64,000 bases of DNA from Bacteroidales bacterium UBA2714 (GCA_002354035.1 DEKU01000020.1:52335-116334); one strand, 5' to 3'; shown: positions 8,220 to 17,731, numbered from the stretch's first letter. A program made the numbers and translations. The notes: generated from the letters alone by a model not told the origin.

Positions 8220-11099
8220 TTAAAGGATTATTATCTTCTCAGCTTCGTTCTCACCGACTTTGACTATGTATACCCCTTTGCGGTCGAGAGTGAGAGAAGT
8301 TGTTGATTGGGCTTGGCTCTGCCCAATGTAAACACGTCTTCCAAGCATGTCAAATATCTGGACTTTGGAATACTCTGTGGTCAGTATCTCTACTTGGTTC
8401 TGACAGGTCTTTACCCTGTAGTTTTTGCTGTTTTGGCTATCTGAGAATAGGGCAGTTATAATTGTTGGGTCTTCCATAGTATATTTTAGATTAATGAAGC
8501 GGGGGTTATTGGTGACACCATCGTCCCAGCAGTCAAATTGATAGCCATCTACAGGTATGGCTTGAACTTCGATGGTGGAGAACATGGGGTATTCGTAATA
8601 CTGGTCGGAGTTGACCTCCTCTCCGTTTATCAGCATGGATCCTTGGGCTTGATTGAAGATGGGAATGGCTACGACTCCCATCATACCAAAATTGGCTGTG
8701 TATGTTCTGCTTTCGGTGGCTGTGAAGGTGACGGTTTCGCTGCCATTGTACTCTTCATTCCACCCCATGAAAAAGCCATTCATGAATGGGACGGCCTCTA
8801 ATGTGACGGTAGAACCGATGGGATAGATGCCTCCACCTGTCACATGGCCTAACGTCTCGTCGTTAGGCTTGGCATTGATTGCAACCCTGTTGCCATCGTT
8901 ATAAGCGTAATCGAAGGGGACAGATTTCCAGTGGCTGTGGTACTCTTGCCCATAGGGGTTGGTATAGCTGGCTCGAACATAGACTATGTATGTGTTGTTT
9001 TGCATCAGCTCGGTCAGGGTAGTGTTTAGATAGTCGGTCCATGTCTCGTCAATGGTGAGGTCGTACCATGTGTTGGTGACATTGAAGGTGGGCAGGGAAT
9101 AGGGGTCGTTTGATGTGCCAATGGCCAGGGTATAGGCTGTGGGTGTAGTCGAGATGGGGGCATCCCATGTGATGTGGATAGTGTTGTTGCTGCCAGATGT
9201 GGCTTGTAGATTCTCCACTGGGTCGTGGTCGGTTAAAGTTGTGAAAGCCCAGATGTCAAATTTATAGATAGAGGCTTCCCAGTTTGTGCTATAAGGAGAT
9301 ATTGACCAGAAGGATGAGTCGGGGGCACTGTAATCGATGGAGTCATTATAATTTATCCAGAAGTTGTTGTCAGACCATAGTATTATCCACAATGGTTGGC
9401 TTGTGTTGACAGCTATGGGGTTGTCGAATACTACTCTACCCTGTCCGGAGGAGCCTGGAATGGTATAGGTTTGAGTGTGCAGTAGTGTGCCGTTGGTTGG
9501 ATTGTCACCGCCTTGCCTGATTTCGAGGGTGAGCGAGGTGCTATCGGTAGAAGGGTTGAAATAGTGATTAGTTTGGATACTGTTTAGTGTCCTTACCTTT
9601 CCTATTATAGAGGAGGGATAGCGAACGGCAGCGCCTTTTAAGGTTGAGCCGTGGAATCTACCACTCCGATAGCTAGGTACAAACACACTGTTGTCTAAAT
9701 CTTCTTTGAAAAGGGCAGTATATGTTTTTGTTCCTCCATAAGCCAATATGTCTCGGGATTGGTTTCGGTTCCCGTCTTGCCATTGTACAAATCTGTATCC
9801 TATTTTTGGATATGCTTCGATGTGTACCCAACTGTAATTTAGATATTCGCCTGTGCCATAAGTAATGCCGAAATCGCTTTGGTTGGGTACAACATGTAAG
9901 TCGGTGGTTCCGTTGTTGAGGGGCATTTGACCGTAGTTCGGTTTAATGCCAATTATTGCTTCACACCCAAAGCTAAGTACATTGTAATAGCCATGGGGGT
10001 CGGGATTCTCTATGTTGAAAAAACCATCATACAGTCCTCCCCAACCCCAGTTGAAATGGAAGTAATCGTAGTTGTCGTAGCCATCGCAGATAAAGCAGTG
10101 ATTTAAGGAACCATTATCATTATGGCCGTAGTATATTATTGGCCTTTGTGCATCCAATTCGCATTTAAGCAGTGCTTTCCATTCAGCCATCTCGTATTGT
10201 GATTCACGGACAAAAGAAATATCATTGCTGTATTTGAAATATTCTTTGAAAGCCTTTTCAAGATCAATAGTCCATGCACCACTCGAATAATGGCCATAGA
10301 ACATATTAATAGCCACGCCTACATGGTACATCAAAGTGGCTACAGCATCAATCTCGGTCTCGGTGCTGTTGCTGTTCAGACTTGTAGGCATGTGTTCCCA
10401 GTCATATTGGGTGTTGGAGAAATCAACCGACAATTGTAAACTTGGAAAGTCATCGTTGTATGGGCTGGTAGTATATGTATGCGTTCCTCTTCCTGAGGAA
10501 GGATGGTTCCAGTATTTCATTATCTGAGCACCAGCAGTGGCGACACAGCCTGTTATAGCGTGTTGGCCATTTGAATTGGCAGGGCAGAATTTGTTGTAGG
10601 TTGGTTCCCATGAATCGCCTTGGTCCCAGGTAGTGGTGATGAGGGGACCGACAATGGGCTGATGTTCGGAGTCTTTGGTTCCTTTGCTCTGCAACAGGTT
10701 GTTCCATTCGGGGTGGGGCTGAGATTGGGCAGAGGGGTTGGTGCGGCTTTGGCGAATCATGTCGTCATAGCGTTGCAGCCACCATATCAGTTGGGGAGGC
10801 ATGTTGTCGGGGTCGAAGGTGCTTTCATAGGAGTAGCCTAAGATGGGTGTGACGCAGTCGTCGGCACTGACGATGACGAAGCCGTGGTTGTCGGTGCCAC
10901 AGAAGATGTAAAGCTCATTGAAGGCGACAGATGTCTGCACGGCTTTGTCGCCGAGGGTTGCGCCCGCCTTCGCGTTGTTGGCTCTGAAGAAGTTCGCAGC
11001 CACGGCGTAGGCCTGGCTTTCTGTGACGGGGTTTGCCATCAGAAAGCCAGAAATCGGGCAGGCTATGAGTAAGATTAGAAGAGTTATATTTTTTCTCAT
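8220..11099 (-). CDS. C10 (streptopain-like) cysteine protease with T9SS tail, copy 1
   Basis: 959 residues, secreted. Signal peptide about 1-22; inhibitory Spi-like prodomain about 23-145; papain-fold C10 catalytic domain about 150-390 with nucleophile Cys185 in TGCVATAGAQIMKYW, His334 in NHCFICDGYD and the HFNWGWGG strand typical of SpeB relatives. Then come a divergent InlB-type repeat (about 405-480), a beta-sandwich region, a fibronectin-III-like segment (PVENLQA...ITWDAP), two further InlB-like repeats (GWNEEYNGSETVTF and CWDDGVTNNPRF regions) and a C-terminal type A T9SS sorting domain (VQIFDMLGRRVY ... GVYIVKVGENEAEKIIIL). It is expected to cross the outer membrane through T9SS and be surface-attached or released. 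It starts 32 bp after the upstream GLUG gene. Confidence 0.9.
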   Translation of the reverse strand: MRKNITLLILLIACPISGFLMANPVTESQAYAVAANFFRANNAKAGATLGDKAVQTSVAFNELYIFCGTDNHGFVIVSADDCVTPILGYSYESTFDPDNMPPQLIWWLQRYDDMIRQSRTNPSAQSQPHPEWNNLLQSKGTKDSEHQPIVGPLITTTWDQGDSWEPTYNKFCPANSNGQHAITGCVATAGAQIMKYWNHPSSGRGTHTYTTSPYNDDFPSLQLSVDFSNTQYDWEHMPTSLNSNSTETEIDAVATLMYHVGVAINMFYGHYSSGAWTIDLEKAFKEYFKYSNDISFVRESQYEMAEWKALLKCELDAQRPIIYYGHNDNGSLNHCFICDGYDNYDYFHFNWGWGGLYDGFFNIENPDPHGYYNVLSFGCEAIIGIKPNYGQMPLNNGTTDLHVVPNQSDFGITYGTGEYLNYSWVHIEAYPKIGYRFVQWQDGNRNQSRDILAYGGTKTYTALFKEDLDNSVFVPSYRSGRFHGSTLKGAAVRYPSSIIGKVRTLNSIQTNHYFNPSTDSTSLTLEIRQGGDNPTNGTLLHTQTYTIPGSSGQGRVVFDNPIAVNTSQPLWIILWSDNNFWINYNDSIDYSAPDSSFWSISPYSTNWEASIYKFDIWAFTTLTDHDPVENLQATSGSNNTIHITWDAPISTTPTAYTLAIGTSNDPYSLPTFNVTNTWYDLTIDETWTDYLNTTLTELMQNNTYIVYVRASYTNPYGQEYHSHWKSVPFDYAYNDGNRVAINAKPNDETLGHVTGGGIYPIGSTVTLEAVPFMNGFFMGWNEEYNGSETVTFTATESRTYTANFGMMGVVAIPIFNQAQGSMLINGEEVNSDQYYEYPMFSTIEVQAIPVDGYQFDCWDDGVTNNPRFINLKYTMEDPTIITALFSDSQNSKNYRVKTCQNQVEILTTEYSKVQIFDMLGRRVYIGQSQAQSTTSLTLDRKGVYIVKVGENEAEKIIIL

Positions 11100-11131
11100 T
11101 TTGATGTTTTTGTGCTGTGATTATTGATTGT

Positions 11132-13120
11132 CTATTTTCTCGTTGGGTGGCTTTTGCTTGAGAGGGAAAAGTCCAGATAGGGGGCGTGGTCGGTGGTTTC
11201 GTTGGCGGGTGCGATGTCGGGTATGCCGCTTGCCGATGTGTAGCCTTGCCAATCGCAGAGGCTTACGGAGCTGTTATTGGCGAAGGTGTTGACGTAGAAT
11301 TGGAGGTAGTCGGTAAGGGTGGTCAGTCCATCGACGGAGTTGGGGGATGCGTGCAGATAGCTGTTGTAAAGGAGGTTGTTGGAGAGGAGAGAGGGGGTGG
11401 GGTTGCCTGTGGCGTAGAGTTGAGAGGGGTAGTAGCAATAGAGTATGTGGGTGTTGGGGCCGATGTAGGAGCAGATGTCGCCCACGCGGCCTGTGGCCCC
11501 TTGGAGGGTGGTCTGGATTTTGCCTTTGTAGCAGTTGATGATGGATGATGCGCCATCGGAGCGGGCTGCGATGCCGCCCACTGCTGCGCTGGGGGCGTTG
11601 ATTTGGGCGGTCTGGATGTAGGAGTTGACGATGGCGCTGTTGAACAGCCGACCTGCGATACCGCCCACGTGGAGGTTCCCGTTTCCGGTCACGCTGAGCT
11701 GGCAGCTGTTGTAGCAGTTGTAGAGTGATGAGGCGTCTTGCCTGTCGGCCGCGAGGTTGCCTACTATGCCGCCGATATAAGCAGTGGATGCATTGGGGCA
11801 GTTGATGGTGACAGTGTGGTCGACTGCGCAGCGGTCGATGATAGAGCGGTCGGCATGGCCGCAAAAGGAGCCGATCATGGCATTGGTGGCGGAGGCTGTG
11901 AGTTGGATGGACCTGATGTTTAGGTTTTTGATGGAGGCACCGTTGCTTATGTGGCCGAAGAGGCCGACACAGTCGGTGCCGGAGACACGGAGGTTCCAGA
12001 TTTGATGGTAGGAAGTGCCGCCGTCAAAGTGGCCGGTGAAGTTGTTCAGGGCGGTGCCGATAGGGACGAGTTCGGGGTCGGAACTTTCGAAGAACAGGTC
12101 GCAGGTTAGGCGATAGTATGAGCTGGCAAAAGGTTCGCCTAACCCAACGGGGTCGAAGCCGGAGTTGACAAGTCGGCTCATGGCGTAGAGGTCATCTTTC
12201 TGCTGGATGAGATAGGGATTGTCGGAGGTGCCAAGTCCGTGGAGGACGGTGGTGTGGGGCGAGTCGAGGGGGATGGTGATGGGCAAGAGGGTGTTGCGGG
12301 GAATGGCGCCGGAAGCATTGTCGGCCTGGCTGTGCTGGAACTGGTAGTGGATGATGGTGCCTTGGGTGGCGGACTGATAGTCGACGGCGTTGACGGTGAT
12401 GGTGAATTTGTTGTTGGCATAGTTGTCGGTGGGAGGAAGCACGACGTAAACGGTGGTGGTGCCGCCTTGGGTGAGGTCGATGGGGTTTGCGGCATCGGGC
12501 TGGATGGTGACGCTGTGGGTGGTGTCGTTGCCACTCTGTGCAACGAGAGCCGGAGTGTTGTTGTCAAGACCGGTGATGTCGAAGAGCCCGCTCAGGGGTG
12601 CAAGGTCGTCGCTGACCTGTATGTCGGCAAGGCGAAGGGTGCGGGAGTAGTTGTTGGAAATGTTGAGCTGGAGCACGATGCAGGCGTTGTGGAAGCTGAT
12701 GGTGCCAGTTTGAGAGCCGAGATAGGCTGCCATGACTACGGGGATGTTGGTGGAAGAATGGGTGTAGGAGGATGGGAGGCGAAGACCTGAGATGACTTGG
12801 TCCTGGACGGTGGCTGAGGTAGAGGCCAGGCTGGCGGGGGTGACAGCGGTGTAGCTGTTTTGGATTGTGATGTTGTTGACGCGGCAGCGGTTGCCGTCAA
12901 TCACGATGGGATGGGCGGTGCCGTTGATGGAAATCTGGTCGCCATCGGCCCAGCAGGTGTAATACTCGTTGTCGATATATGTTTTGTGCTGATGGGGGAA
13001 TTGGTCAATCTCCACATTGAGCGACACGGTGTCGCCGTCATTCTGGCAGGCTGACATGGCGAGGGCAGCAAGAGCCAGAGCGAAAAACTTTATAATATTG
13101 TTGTTGATACGGTGTTTCAT
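11132..13120 (-). CDS. GLUG-repeat surface lipoprotein, copy 2
   Basis: 662 residues from the ATG at 13120. An in-frame TTG at 13135 would give a longer form but overlaps the preceding gene. Lipoprotein signal with Cys25 (lipobox MSAC), a fimbrillin-like region beginning HKTYIDNEYYTCWADGDQI, then the HGLGTSDNPYLIQ lead-in and GLUG repeats (GLFGHISNGASIKN, GGIVGNLAADRQD, GGIAGRLFNSAIVNS, GGIAARSDGASSIIN). It is a paralogue of 5987-7981 with the same domain order. The gene begins 4 bp after the small-peptide stop, and a GGAG inside the end of that gene can serve as ribosome-binding site, so translation is probably coupled. Confidence 0.8.
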   Translation of the reverse strand: MKHRINNNIIKFFALALAALAMSACQNDGDTVSLNVEIDQFPHQHKTYIDNEYYTCWADGDQISINGTAHPIVIDGNRCRVNNITIQNSYTAVTPASLASTSATVQDQVISGLRLPSSYTHSSTNIPVVMAAYLGSQTGTISFHNACIVLQLNISNNYSRTLRLADIQVSDDLAPLSGLFDITGLDNNTPALVAQSGNDTTHSVTIQPDAANPIDLTQGGTTTVYVVLPPTDNYANNKFTITVNAVDYQSATQGTIIHYQFQHSQADNASGAIPRNTLLPITIPLDSPHTTVLHGLGTSDNPYLIQQKDDLYAMSRLVNSGFDPVGLGEPFASSYYRLTCDLFFESSDPELVPIGTALNNFTGHFDGGTSYHQIWNLRVSGTDCVGLFGHISNGASIKNLNIRSIQLTASATNAMIGSFCGHADRSIIDRCAVDHTVTINCPNASTAYIGGIVGNLAADRQDASSLYNCYNSCQLSVTGNGNLHVGGIAGRLFNSAIVNSYIQTAQINAPSAAVGGIAARSDGASSIINCYKGKIQTTLQGATGRVGDICSYIGPNTHILYCYYPSQLYATGNPTPSLLSNNLLYNSYLHASPNSVDGLTTLTDYLQFYVNTFANNSSVSLCDWQGYTSASGIPDIAPANETTDHAPYLDFSLSSKSHPTRK

Positions 13121-13124
13121 GGCT

Positions 13125-13325
13125 TTAGTCTCCAAAAAAGTTGTAATCTTGGTCGTCGTTGTAATTGAATTGCTCGTTTCTGAAATAGGAGCCTCCGAGA
13201 TCGTCCAGCTCCGGTGGGAAAATCATGACGGCATTGTTGTTGACAGTGCTGATATAGGCATTGTATCCGTTCTCCACCACAAAAGATACGGTGGTGATGC
13301 GTGGGGTTATATATGTTGTTTTCAT
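13125..13325 (-). CDS. Small conserved cassette peptide, copy 2
   Basis: 66 residues from the ATG at 13325. A longer open frame extends upstream to 13466, but that part is antisense-like and overlaps the protease gene. It begins MKTTYITPRITTVSF and ends YFRNEQFNYNDDQDYNFFGD, matching copy 1 at both ends, while the centre is divergent. The position is the same as in cassette 1: after the C10 protease (44-bp gap) and before the GLUG lipoprotein (4-bp gap). No signal peptide or membrane segment. Confidence 0.7.
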   Translation of the reverse strand: MKTTYITPRITTVSFVVENGYNAYISTVNNNAVMIFPPELDDLGGSYFRNEQFNYNDDQDYNFFGD

Positions 13326-13369
13326 GATGCGTGCAGTTTTGTTTTGTTGTTTTTGAGGATTGTGGGCGG

Positions 13370-16237
13370 CTACATGACGATGATTTTTTCGTATTGGTTG
13401 CCGATTTTGACTAAGTAGATGCCTGGCATGGCGATGGGCAGAGAGACGCTGGATGCGGCATCGCACTGGCTGGAAATGATGTGGCGGCCAAGCATGTCGT
13501 AGACCTCGAGTTTGGAGAACTCGTCAGTCTGGATGTTGATGGAGCGGTTTTTGGTATAGATGGTGTAGCCTTTGCCGTCGTCTGCGGCAAAGACAGCCTC
13601 CAGCGAGAAAGGCCCGGTGATGGTGGTATAGCGCGGGTTGGTGGTGTTGCCGTCCAGCCAATGGGAGAATTTATAGCCCTCGGCGGGGATGGCCGTAAAG
13701 GGGATGGTGGCATAGGCCGGGAGGTTGACGGTGGAGCTGGAGGAGAGGAGTTGCCCGTCGACATCGACAAGACCCATCGTGGCATCGAAGGTGACGGTGA
13801 CGGGGTGCTGGGTGCGGGTGAAGTAGGCGGTATAGTTGATGTCGGTTGCAGGGGCAGTTATGCTGCGGGTGGGTTGAGTGTTGTTGTCATTCCAGTGAGA
13901 AAATTCATATCCGATGAAGGGTATGGCCTGGAGGGTGACCGAGGCCCCCGGTGCATAGAATCCCCCGCCTGTGGTGTAGCCTGCATTCTCGTCGGCTGTG
14001 TTGGTGGTCACCTCGACGGTGCCATCGGAGCGGAAGTTGTGGGTGAGTAAGGTTTTCTTCCAGGAACTGTAGTAATTCTGCCCGTTGGCGTTGGTGTAGT
14101 TTGCACGGACGAAGATGTAATAGTTGGTGTTGCGGCGGAGGTCGTCGGTGCTGATGGTTGCGAGGGATGCGAGTTGTGAGGGAGAGAACGAGATGGAGGT
14201 GGAGGAAGAGGGGGTCAGGTCGAGCAGGTGCGATTCGTCGGTGGTGCCTATTGCGACGGTGTAGCTACTGGGAGTTGCAGCGGTCGGGGCGTTCCAGGAG
14301 ATGGTGAGAGCGGTGTTGACAGTGACCGTGAGGTTTTCAACTGGTGGGTTGGGAGCGAGGCCAAAAATCCCTTGGATTTGGTATAGTTCGTCCATAGACT
14401 CCCACCCATAACCGCGATAGTTTTGCCAGCAGCTGCCAGCTGGAGCCTGAGTGGATTCTGGATAAAAGAGAATCATTTGACTGGTGGGTTGGAATGTAAT
14501 CCAGACGCATTGAGAACTGTTAATGGCTATTGGGGTGGGTAAAGTTATTGTGTACCATTCATTCCATGTTTGAAAAGCGATGGAATTCTGGGTGTAGATG
14601 GGTGTGGCGGATGAGGCGTCGGGGGTCTCGCCTCCCGAATAAATCATCATATTCACGATGGCACTCCCGCCGTCAGTAGTTTGTAAGCGAGGCTTTATCC
14701 TGACAGCCTCTAATTGGGTGGCTTGGGCTAAAGATGAGGGGTCAATCCGAACACCCCAAGAAGTTGAAGCATCGATATAAGAACCCCAGAACCTGCCATA
14801 AATATCTTCTGCTCCAGGTCCGATAATGGGGTTGCCGCCCACCTCTTCAAAAATGGCAGTTATGGATTGTGTGCCGCCCAGGGCTAAAAATGAGCGAGTC
14901 TGATAGCGGCTGTTATCGCTCCATCGCACAAATTGGTAGCCAGGATTTGCTGAGGCGGTAATGGTTACGGGCGAGTAGTTGCTGTAAGAGCCCGACCCGG
15001 TTGTGGTGCCGTATTGTGGGTTGTTTGGGGTGACGGAGATGGTGGTCAACCCGCCATCGGTTATTTCATTGCCTTTGCGGGGCTGGATGCCAATAATGAC
15101 ATCGCAGCGATCGTTGAAGTCATACGGGGAAGGGTTCAATGCGCCAATCACAAAATAGCCATCATCAAGCCCTTGCCATCCCCAGTTGAAATGGAAGCAC
15201 CCGTCGTTGTCGTAGCCATCGCAGATAAAGGCATGCCCACCATAGCTTCCTTGGCCGCCGTAAACCATGGGTCTGCCTTCGTCCAACTCTTTTTTCAAGA
15301 GGGCTTTCCATTCGTCTGCTTCGAATTGGGATTCTTCAACGCTGCAAACGGTATTGCTGTATTTGAAGTTGTTGCGCAGCACGGCTTCGAGGGTGGAGCC
15401 AGTGGAACTCATGGAAGATGTCACCGCACCAGATGCAGTTGATTTATAATCCATGTGGACTCCCACTCCGATATGGTACATCAGCAATGCCACAGCGTCG
15501 ATTTGAGTTGTGGAGGATGAAGTGTAAAGATGTGTGGGCATATTTTCCCAGTCGTAAGGTGTGTTGTATTCGACGGAGAGTGGGAAGTTTGTAAACTCGA
15601 CGTTGTTGAGGGCATAGGAGGCTGAGCCGCGACCCACGGCAGGATAGTTCCAGTATTTCATTATCTGGGCACCTGCAGTGGCCACACAACCCGTAATAGT
15701 GTATTGGTTGTTGCTGTTCAGCGGGCAGAACTTATTGTAGGTAGGGTTCACGGTGCTGCCCTGTCCCCAACGGGTGGCGATGAGCGGGCCTACAACCGCT
15801 TGGTGGGCGTCTTTGGTGCCTTTTCCCAGCAACAGGTTGTCCCATTCGGGGTGTGTCTGCGTCTTTTGACCTGCCTCCGAGCGGAGTTGGCTGATCATCC
15901 GCTCGTAACGTTGCAGCCACCATATCAGCTGGGGAGGCATGTTGACGGGGTCGAAGGTGCTTTCAAAGGAGTAACCTAAAATGGGTGTGACGCAGTCGTC
16001 GGCACTGACGATGACGAAACCGTGGTTGTCGGTGCCACAGAAGATATAAAGCTCGTCGAAGGCGACGGATGTCTGCACAGCTTTGTCGCCGAGGGTTGCG
16101 CCCGACTTCGCGTTGTTGGCACTGAAGAAGCTTGCGGCCACGGCTTGGGCCTGGCTTTCTGTGACGGGGTTTGCCATCAGTATGCCAGATACCTGGCAAG
16201 CTATGAGCAAGATTAGAAGAGTAATGTTTTTTTTCAT
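13370..16237 (-). CDS. C10 (streptopain-like) cysteine protease with T9SS tail, copy 2
   Basis: 955 residues with the same layout as copy 1: signal peptide, prodomain, C10 catalytic domain (nucleophile Cys184 in TGCVATAGAQIMKYW; His335 in GGHAFICDGYD; FHFNWGW), InlB-like repeat, jelly-roll-like segment, fibronectin-III-like segment (PVENLTV...ISWNAP), two more InlB-like repeats and a type A T9SS signal (LEVYDMLGRHII ... GIYLVKIGNQYEKIIVM). The first 110 residues differ from copy 1 at only about 11 positions, while the rest is much more diverged. It is the first gene of the six-gene run; a strong hairpin separates it from the barrel gene at 16348. Confidence 0.9.
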   Translation of the reverse strand: MKKNITLLILLIACQVSGILMANPVTESQAQAVAASFFSANNAKSGATLGDKAVQTSVAFDELYIFCGTDNHGFVIVSADDCVTPILGYSFESTFDPVNMPPQLIWWLQRYERMISQLRSEAGQKTQTHPEWDNLLLGKGTKDAHQAVVGPLIATRWGQGSTVNPTYNKFCPLNSNNQYTITGCVATAGAQIMKYWNYPAVGRGSASYALNNVEFTNFPLSVEYNTPYDWENMPTHLYTSSSTTQIDAVALLMYHIGVGVHMDYKSTASGAVTSSMSSTGSTLEAVLRNNFKYSNTVCSVEESQFEADEWKALLKKELDEGRPMVYGGQGSYGGHAFICDGYDNDGCFHFNWGWQGLDDGYFVIGALNPSPYDFNDRCDVIIGIQPRKGNEITDGGLTTISVTPNNPQYGTTTGSGSYSNYSPVTITASANPGYQFVRWSDNSRYQTRSFLALGGTQSITAIFEEVGGNPIIGPGAEDIYGRFWGSYIDASTSWGVRIDPSSLAQATQLEAVRIKPRLQTTDGGSAIVNMMIYSGGETPDASSATPIYTQNSIAFQTWNEWYTITLPTPIAINSSQCVWITFQPTSQMILFYPESTQAPAGSCWQNYRGYGWESMDELYQIQGIFGLAPNPPVENLTVTVNTALTISWNAPTAATPSSYTVAIGTTDESHLLDLTPSSSTSISFSPSQLASLATISTDDLRRNTNYYIFVRANYTNANGQNYYSSWKKTLLTHNFRSDGTVEVTTNTADENAGYTTGGGFYAPGASVTLQAIPFIGYEFSHWNDNNTQPTRSITAPATDINYTAYFTRTQHPVTVTFDATMGLVDVDGQLLSSSSTVNLPAYATIPFTAIPAEGYKFSHWLDGNTTNPRYTTITGPFSLEAVFAADDGKGYTIYTKNRSINIQTDEFSKLEVYDMLGRHIISSQCDAASSVSLPIAMPGIYLVKIGNQYEKIIVM

Positions 16238-16306
16238 ATTGATGGATTTTAATAATATGTTCTGCTTGGTATGTTTCTTAGTATGAAAATGGATGGTTAA
16301 TGTTTC

Positions 16307-16344
16307 AGCGGCAGGGCGTTCTTAGGTGCCCTGCCGCTGAAGGA
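16307..16344 (-). terminator. Strong hairpin between barrel gene and C10 copy 2
   Basis: Inverted repeat with arms of about 14 bp, TTCAGCGGCAGGGC and GCCCTGCCGCTGAA, around a 10-nt loop, directly after the stop of the barrel gene at 16348 on the minus strand. There is no long T-run, so the terminator call rests on position and stem strength. Confidence 0.6.
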
Positions 16345-16347
16345 GAA

Positions 16348-16977
16348 TTACTTGCCCAACGCCATGCCTATGCCGAGATAGATAGTCGCCGAGGTTTCGT
16401 CGGGGGTGACTTGGGCATAGCGGTTGAAGAGCGGTGTGGAAACTCCGGCCATGAGGTTGAGGAAGTCTATTTTGGCTCCTACGCCACCGGTGAGGCCGAG
16501 GTTGAAGCGGCGCAGCTGCCCATTACCTGCCTCTTCACTGTCCAGAAGGTTGGTGTTTATATGATTGTCGTTGTGTTCAATCCACAACTCTTGCTTGGCG
16601 GAGAGGAGCATAGTGGCTTCGGGGCCAAAGAAGACGTACAGGCATGTGCGGTCAGAGATATTGAGGCGCAGGTTGAGCACTGCCGGGACGGCAAGGGTGT
16701 GGCCGACGAATTTGTTGTGAGTGAGAGCGTCGGTGGACTCTTGCTGGTTGTCGTTGAGGGTGAGCTTGTAGTAAAGGCCGGGAGTGAAGCCTATGTGGGA
16801 AGTGAGTTTAAAGTTCTGCGACACACCGGCGAGGAAGCCAGAATAGATGGTAGGGTCGGCTTCGCCGGTTTTTATGGCCGTGATGGGTAGACCGAGATTG
16901 ACCAGTGTCTGTGCCGAAAGACTGTGGCCGAAGGAGAGAAAGGCAACAGCAGCTATGCAAAGTATAATCTTCTTCAT
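16348..16977 (-). CDS. Outer-membrane beta-barrel protein, third paralogue
   Basis: 209 residues: signal peptide about 1-23 (ending SLSAQ), then strands with the features of the other two barrels, including a VPAVLNLRLNIS strand and VFFGPEATML, and a terminal YLGIGMALGK. The three barrels bracket the C10/peptide/GLUG array: this one upstream, two downstream. It is separated from the array by a strong hairpin, so it is probably an independent transcript or the end of one starting upstream. Function unknown. Confidence 0.72.
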   Translation of the reverse strand: MKKIILCIAAVAFLSFGHSLSAQTLVNLGLPITAIKTGEADPTIYSGFLAGVSQNFKLTSHIGFTPGLYYKLTLNDNQQESTDALTHNKFVGHTLAVPAVLNLRLNISDRTCLYVFFGPEATMLLSAKQELWIEHNDNHINTNLLDSEEAGNGQLRRFNLGLTGGVGAKIDFLNLMAGVSTPLFNRYAQVTPDETSATIYLGIGMALGK

Positions 16978-17041
16978 TGTTTTGTTCTTTTTTGATGTTT
17001 ACCGTCCGAGAAATAAGGATGTTGTTGATATGCCAGATGGG

Positions 17042-17701
17042 TTAGCGACCCAGAGTGGCACCAGTGGGTTTGAGGGTAGAACCCGTGCCGGTGGAGCCTG
17101 AGTTGGTGGAGGCGACGGGTTTCATGATTTGAATGTAGGCGGGCGATTTGATGGTCTGCCCTGCAACAGACACCGAGGGACGCACGCGTAGACCCAGCTG
17201 TGAGGATGTGCCATCCTTGGTGAAACTGCTGGCAAAGGTTTTGAGCGATTCGATACCCGAACTGGAAAAGATACGGTAGAGGTCGGTGCTGACACCGAGG
17301 GGCACTGTGGTCGTTTTCTTGGCACTAATGGTGTGGTTTTGATTTGTGGTGCCGGTAGCAAACTCGGTAGAGGCCACGTCGAGCGCCCAGTCCATCGTGG
17401 TGAGCAGTGCGTTGCGGTCGGTGGGGTTTTTCACACCGATGTTCACGTTGAGGGCCAGTGGCACCTTCTTGGAGGTGATGGCCGAGGCGAGCATGAGAAC
17501 GTCAGTGGCCGAGATCTGACCAGAGGCCACATTGCGTACATTGACTCCCGCAACGCTCACATTCGAGACATTCTGTAGCGAATATTCGCAGTTGGCGAGA
17601 TTGGCAATGGATGAGAGGTTGTTAGCCAGATTGTCTAAAAATGTGCAAGAGCCGAGCATCAGGCTGGCGGCTGCGACGGCAATGATTAATGACTTTTTCA
17701 T
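17042..17701 (-). CDS. LEA14-like (WHy domain) lipoprotein
   Basis: 219 residues from the ATG at 17701; the longer open frame to 17785 lacks a signal and is rejected. Lipoprotein signal MKKSLIIAVAAASLMLGSC. The body contains VPLALNVNIGVKNPTDRNALLTTMDWALDV, the pattern of LEA14/WHy domains ('N-P...l.i..l.w.l...g'), a beta-sandwich found in stress and envelope lipoproteins. The C-terminus is a Ser/Thr/Gly-rich low-complexity tail (TNSGSTGTGSTLKPTGATLGR). A -7 box (TATTTTTG) lies at 17732-17739. It acts in the periplasm or at the outer membrane; its partner is unknown. Confidence 0.7.
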   Translation of the reverse strand: MKKSLIIAVAAASLMLGSCTFLDNLANNLSSIANLANCEYSLQNVSNVSVAGVNVRNVASGQISATDVLMLASAITSKKVPLALNVNIGVKNPTDRNALLTTMDWALDVASTEFATGTTNQNHTISAKKTTTVPLGVSTDLYRIFSSSGIESLKTFASSFTKDGTSSQLGLRVRPSVSVAGQTIKSPAYIQIMKPVASTNSGSTGTGSTLKPTGATLGR

Positions 17702-17731
17702 GATGTGGTGTTTTTTTGTTTTTTGCGAATG

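Noticed and set aside
13133..13135. TTG start for GLUG lipoprotein copy 2
   Set aside because: It would overlap the small peptide gene; the ATG at 13120 gives a proper lipoprotein signal and a well-placed GGAG.
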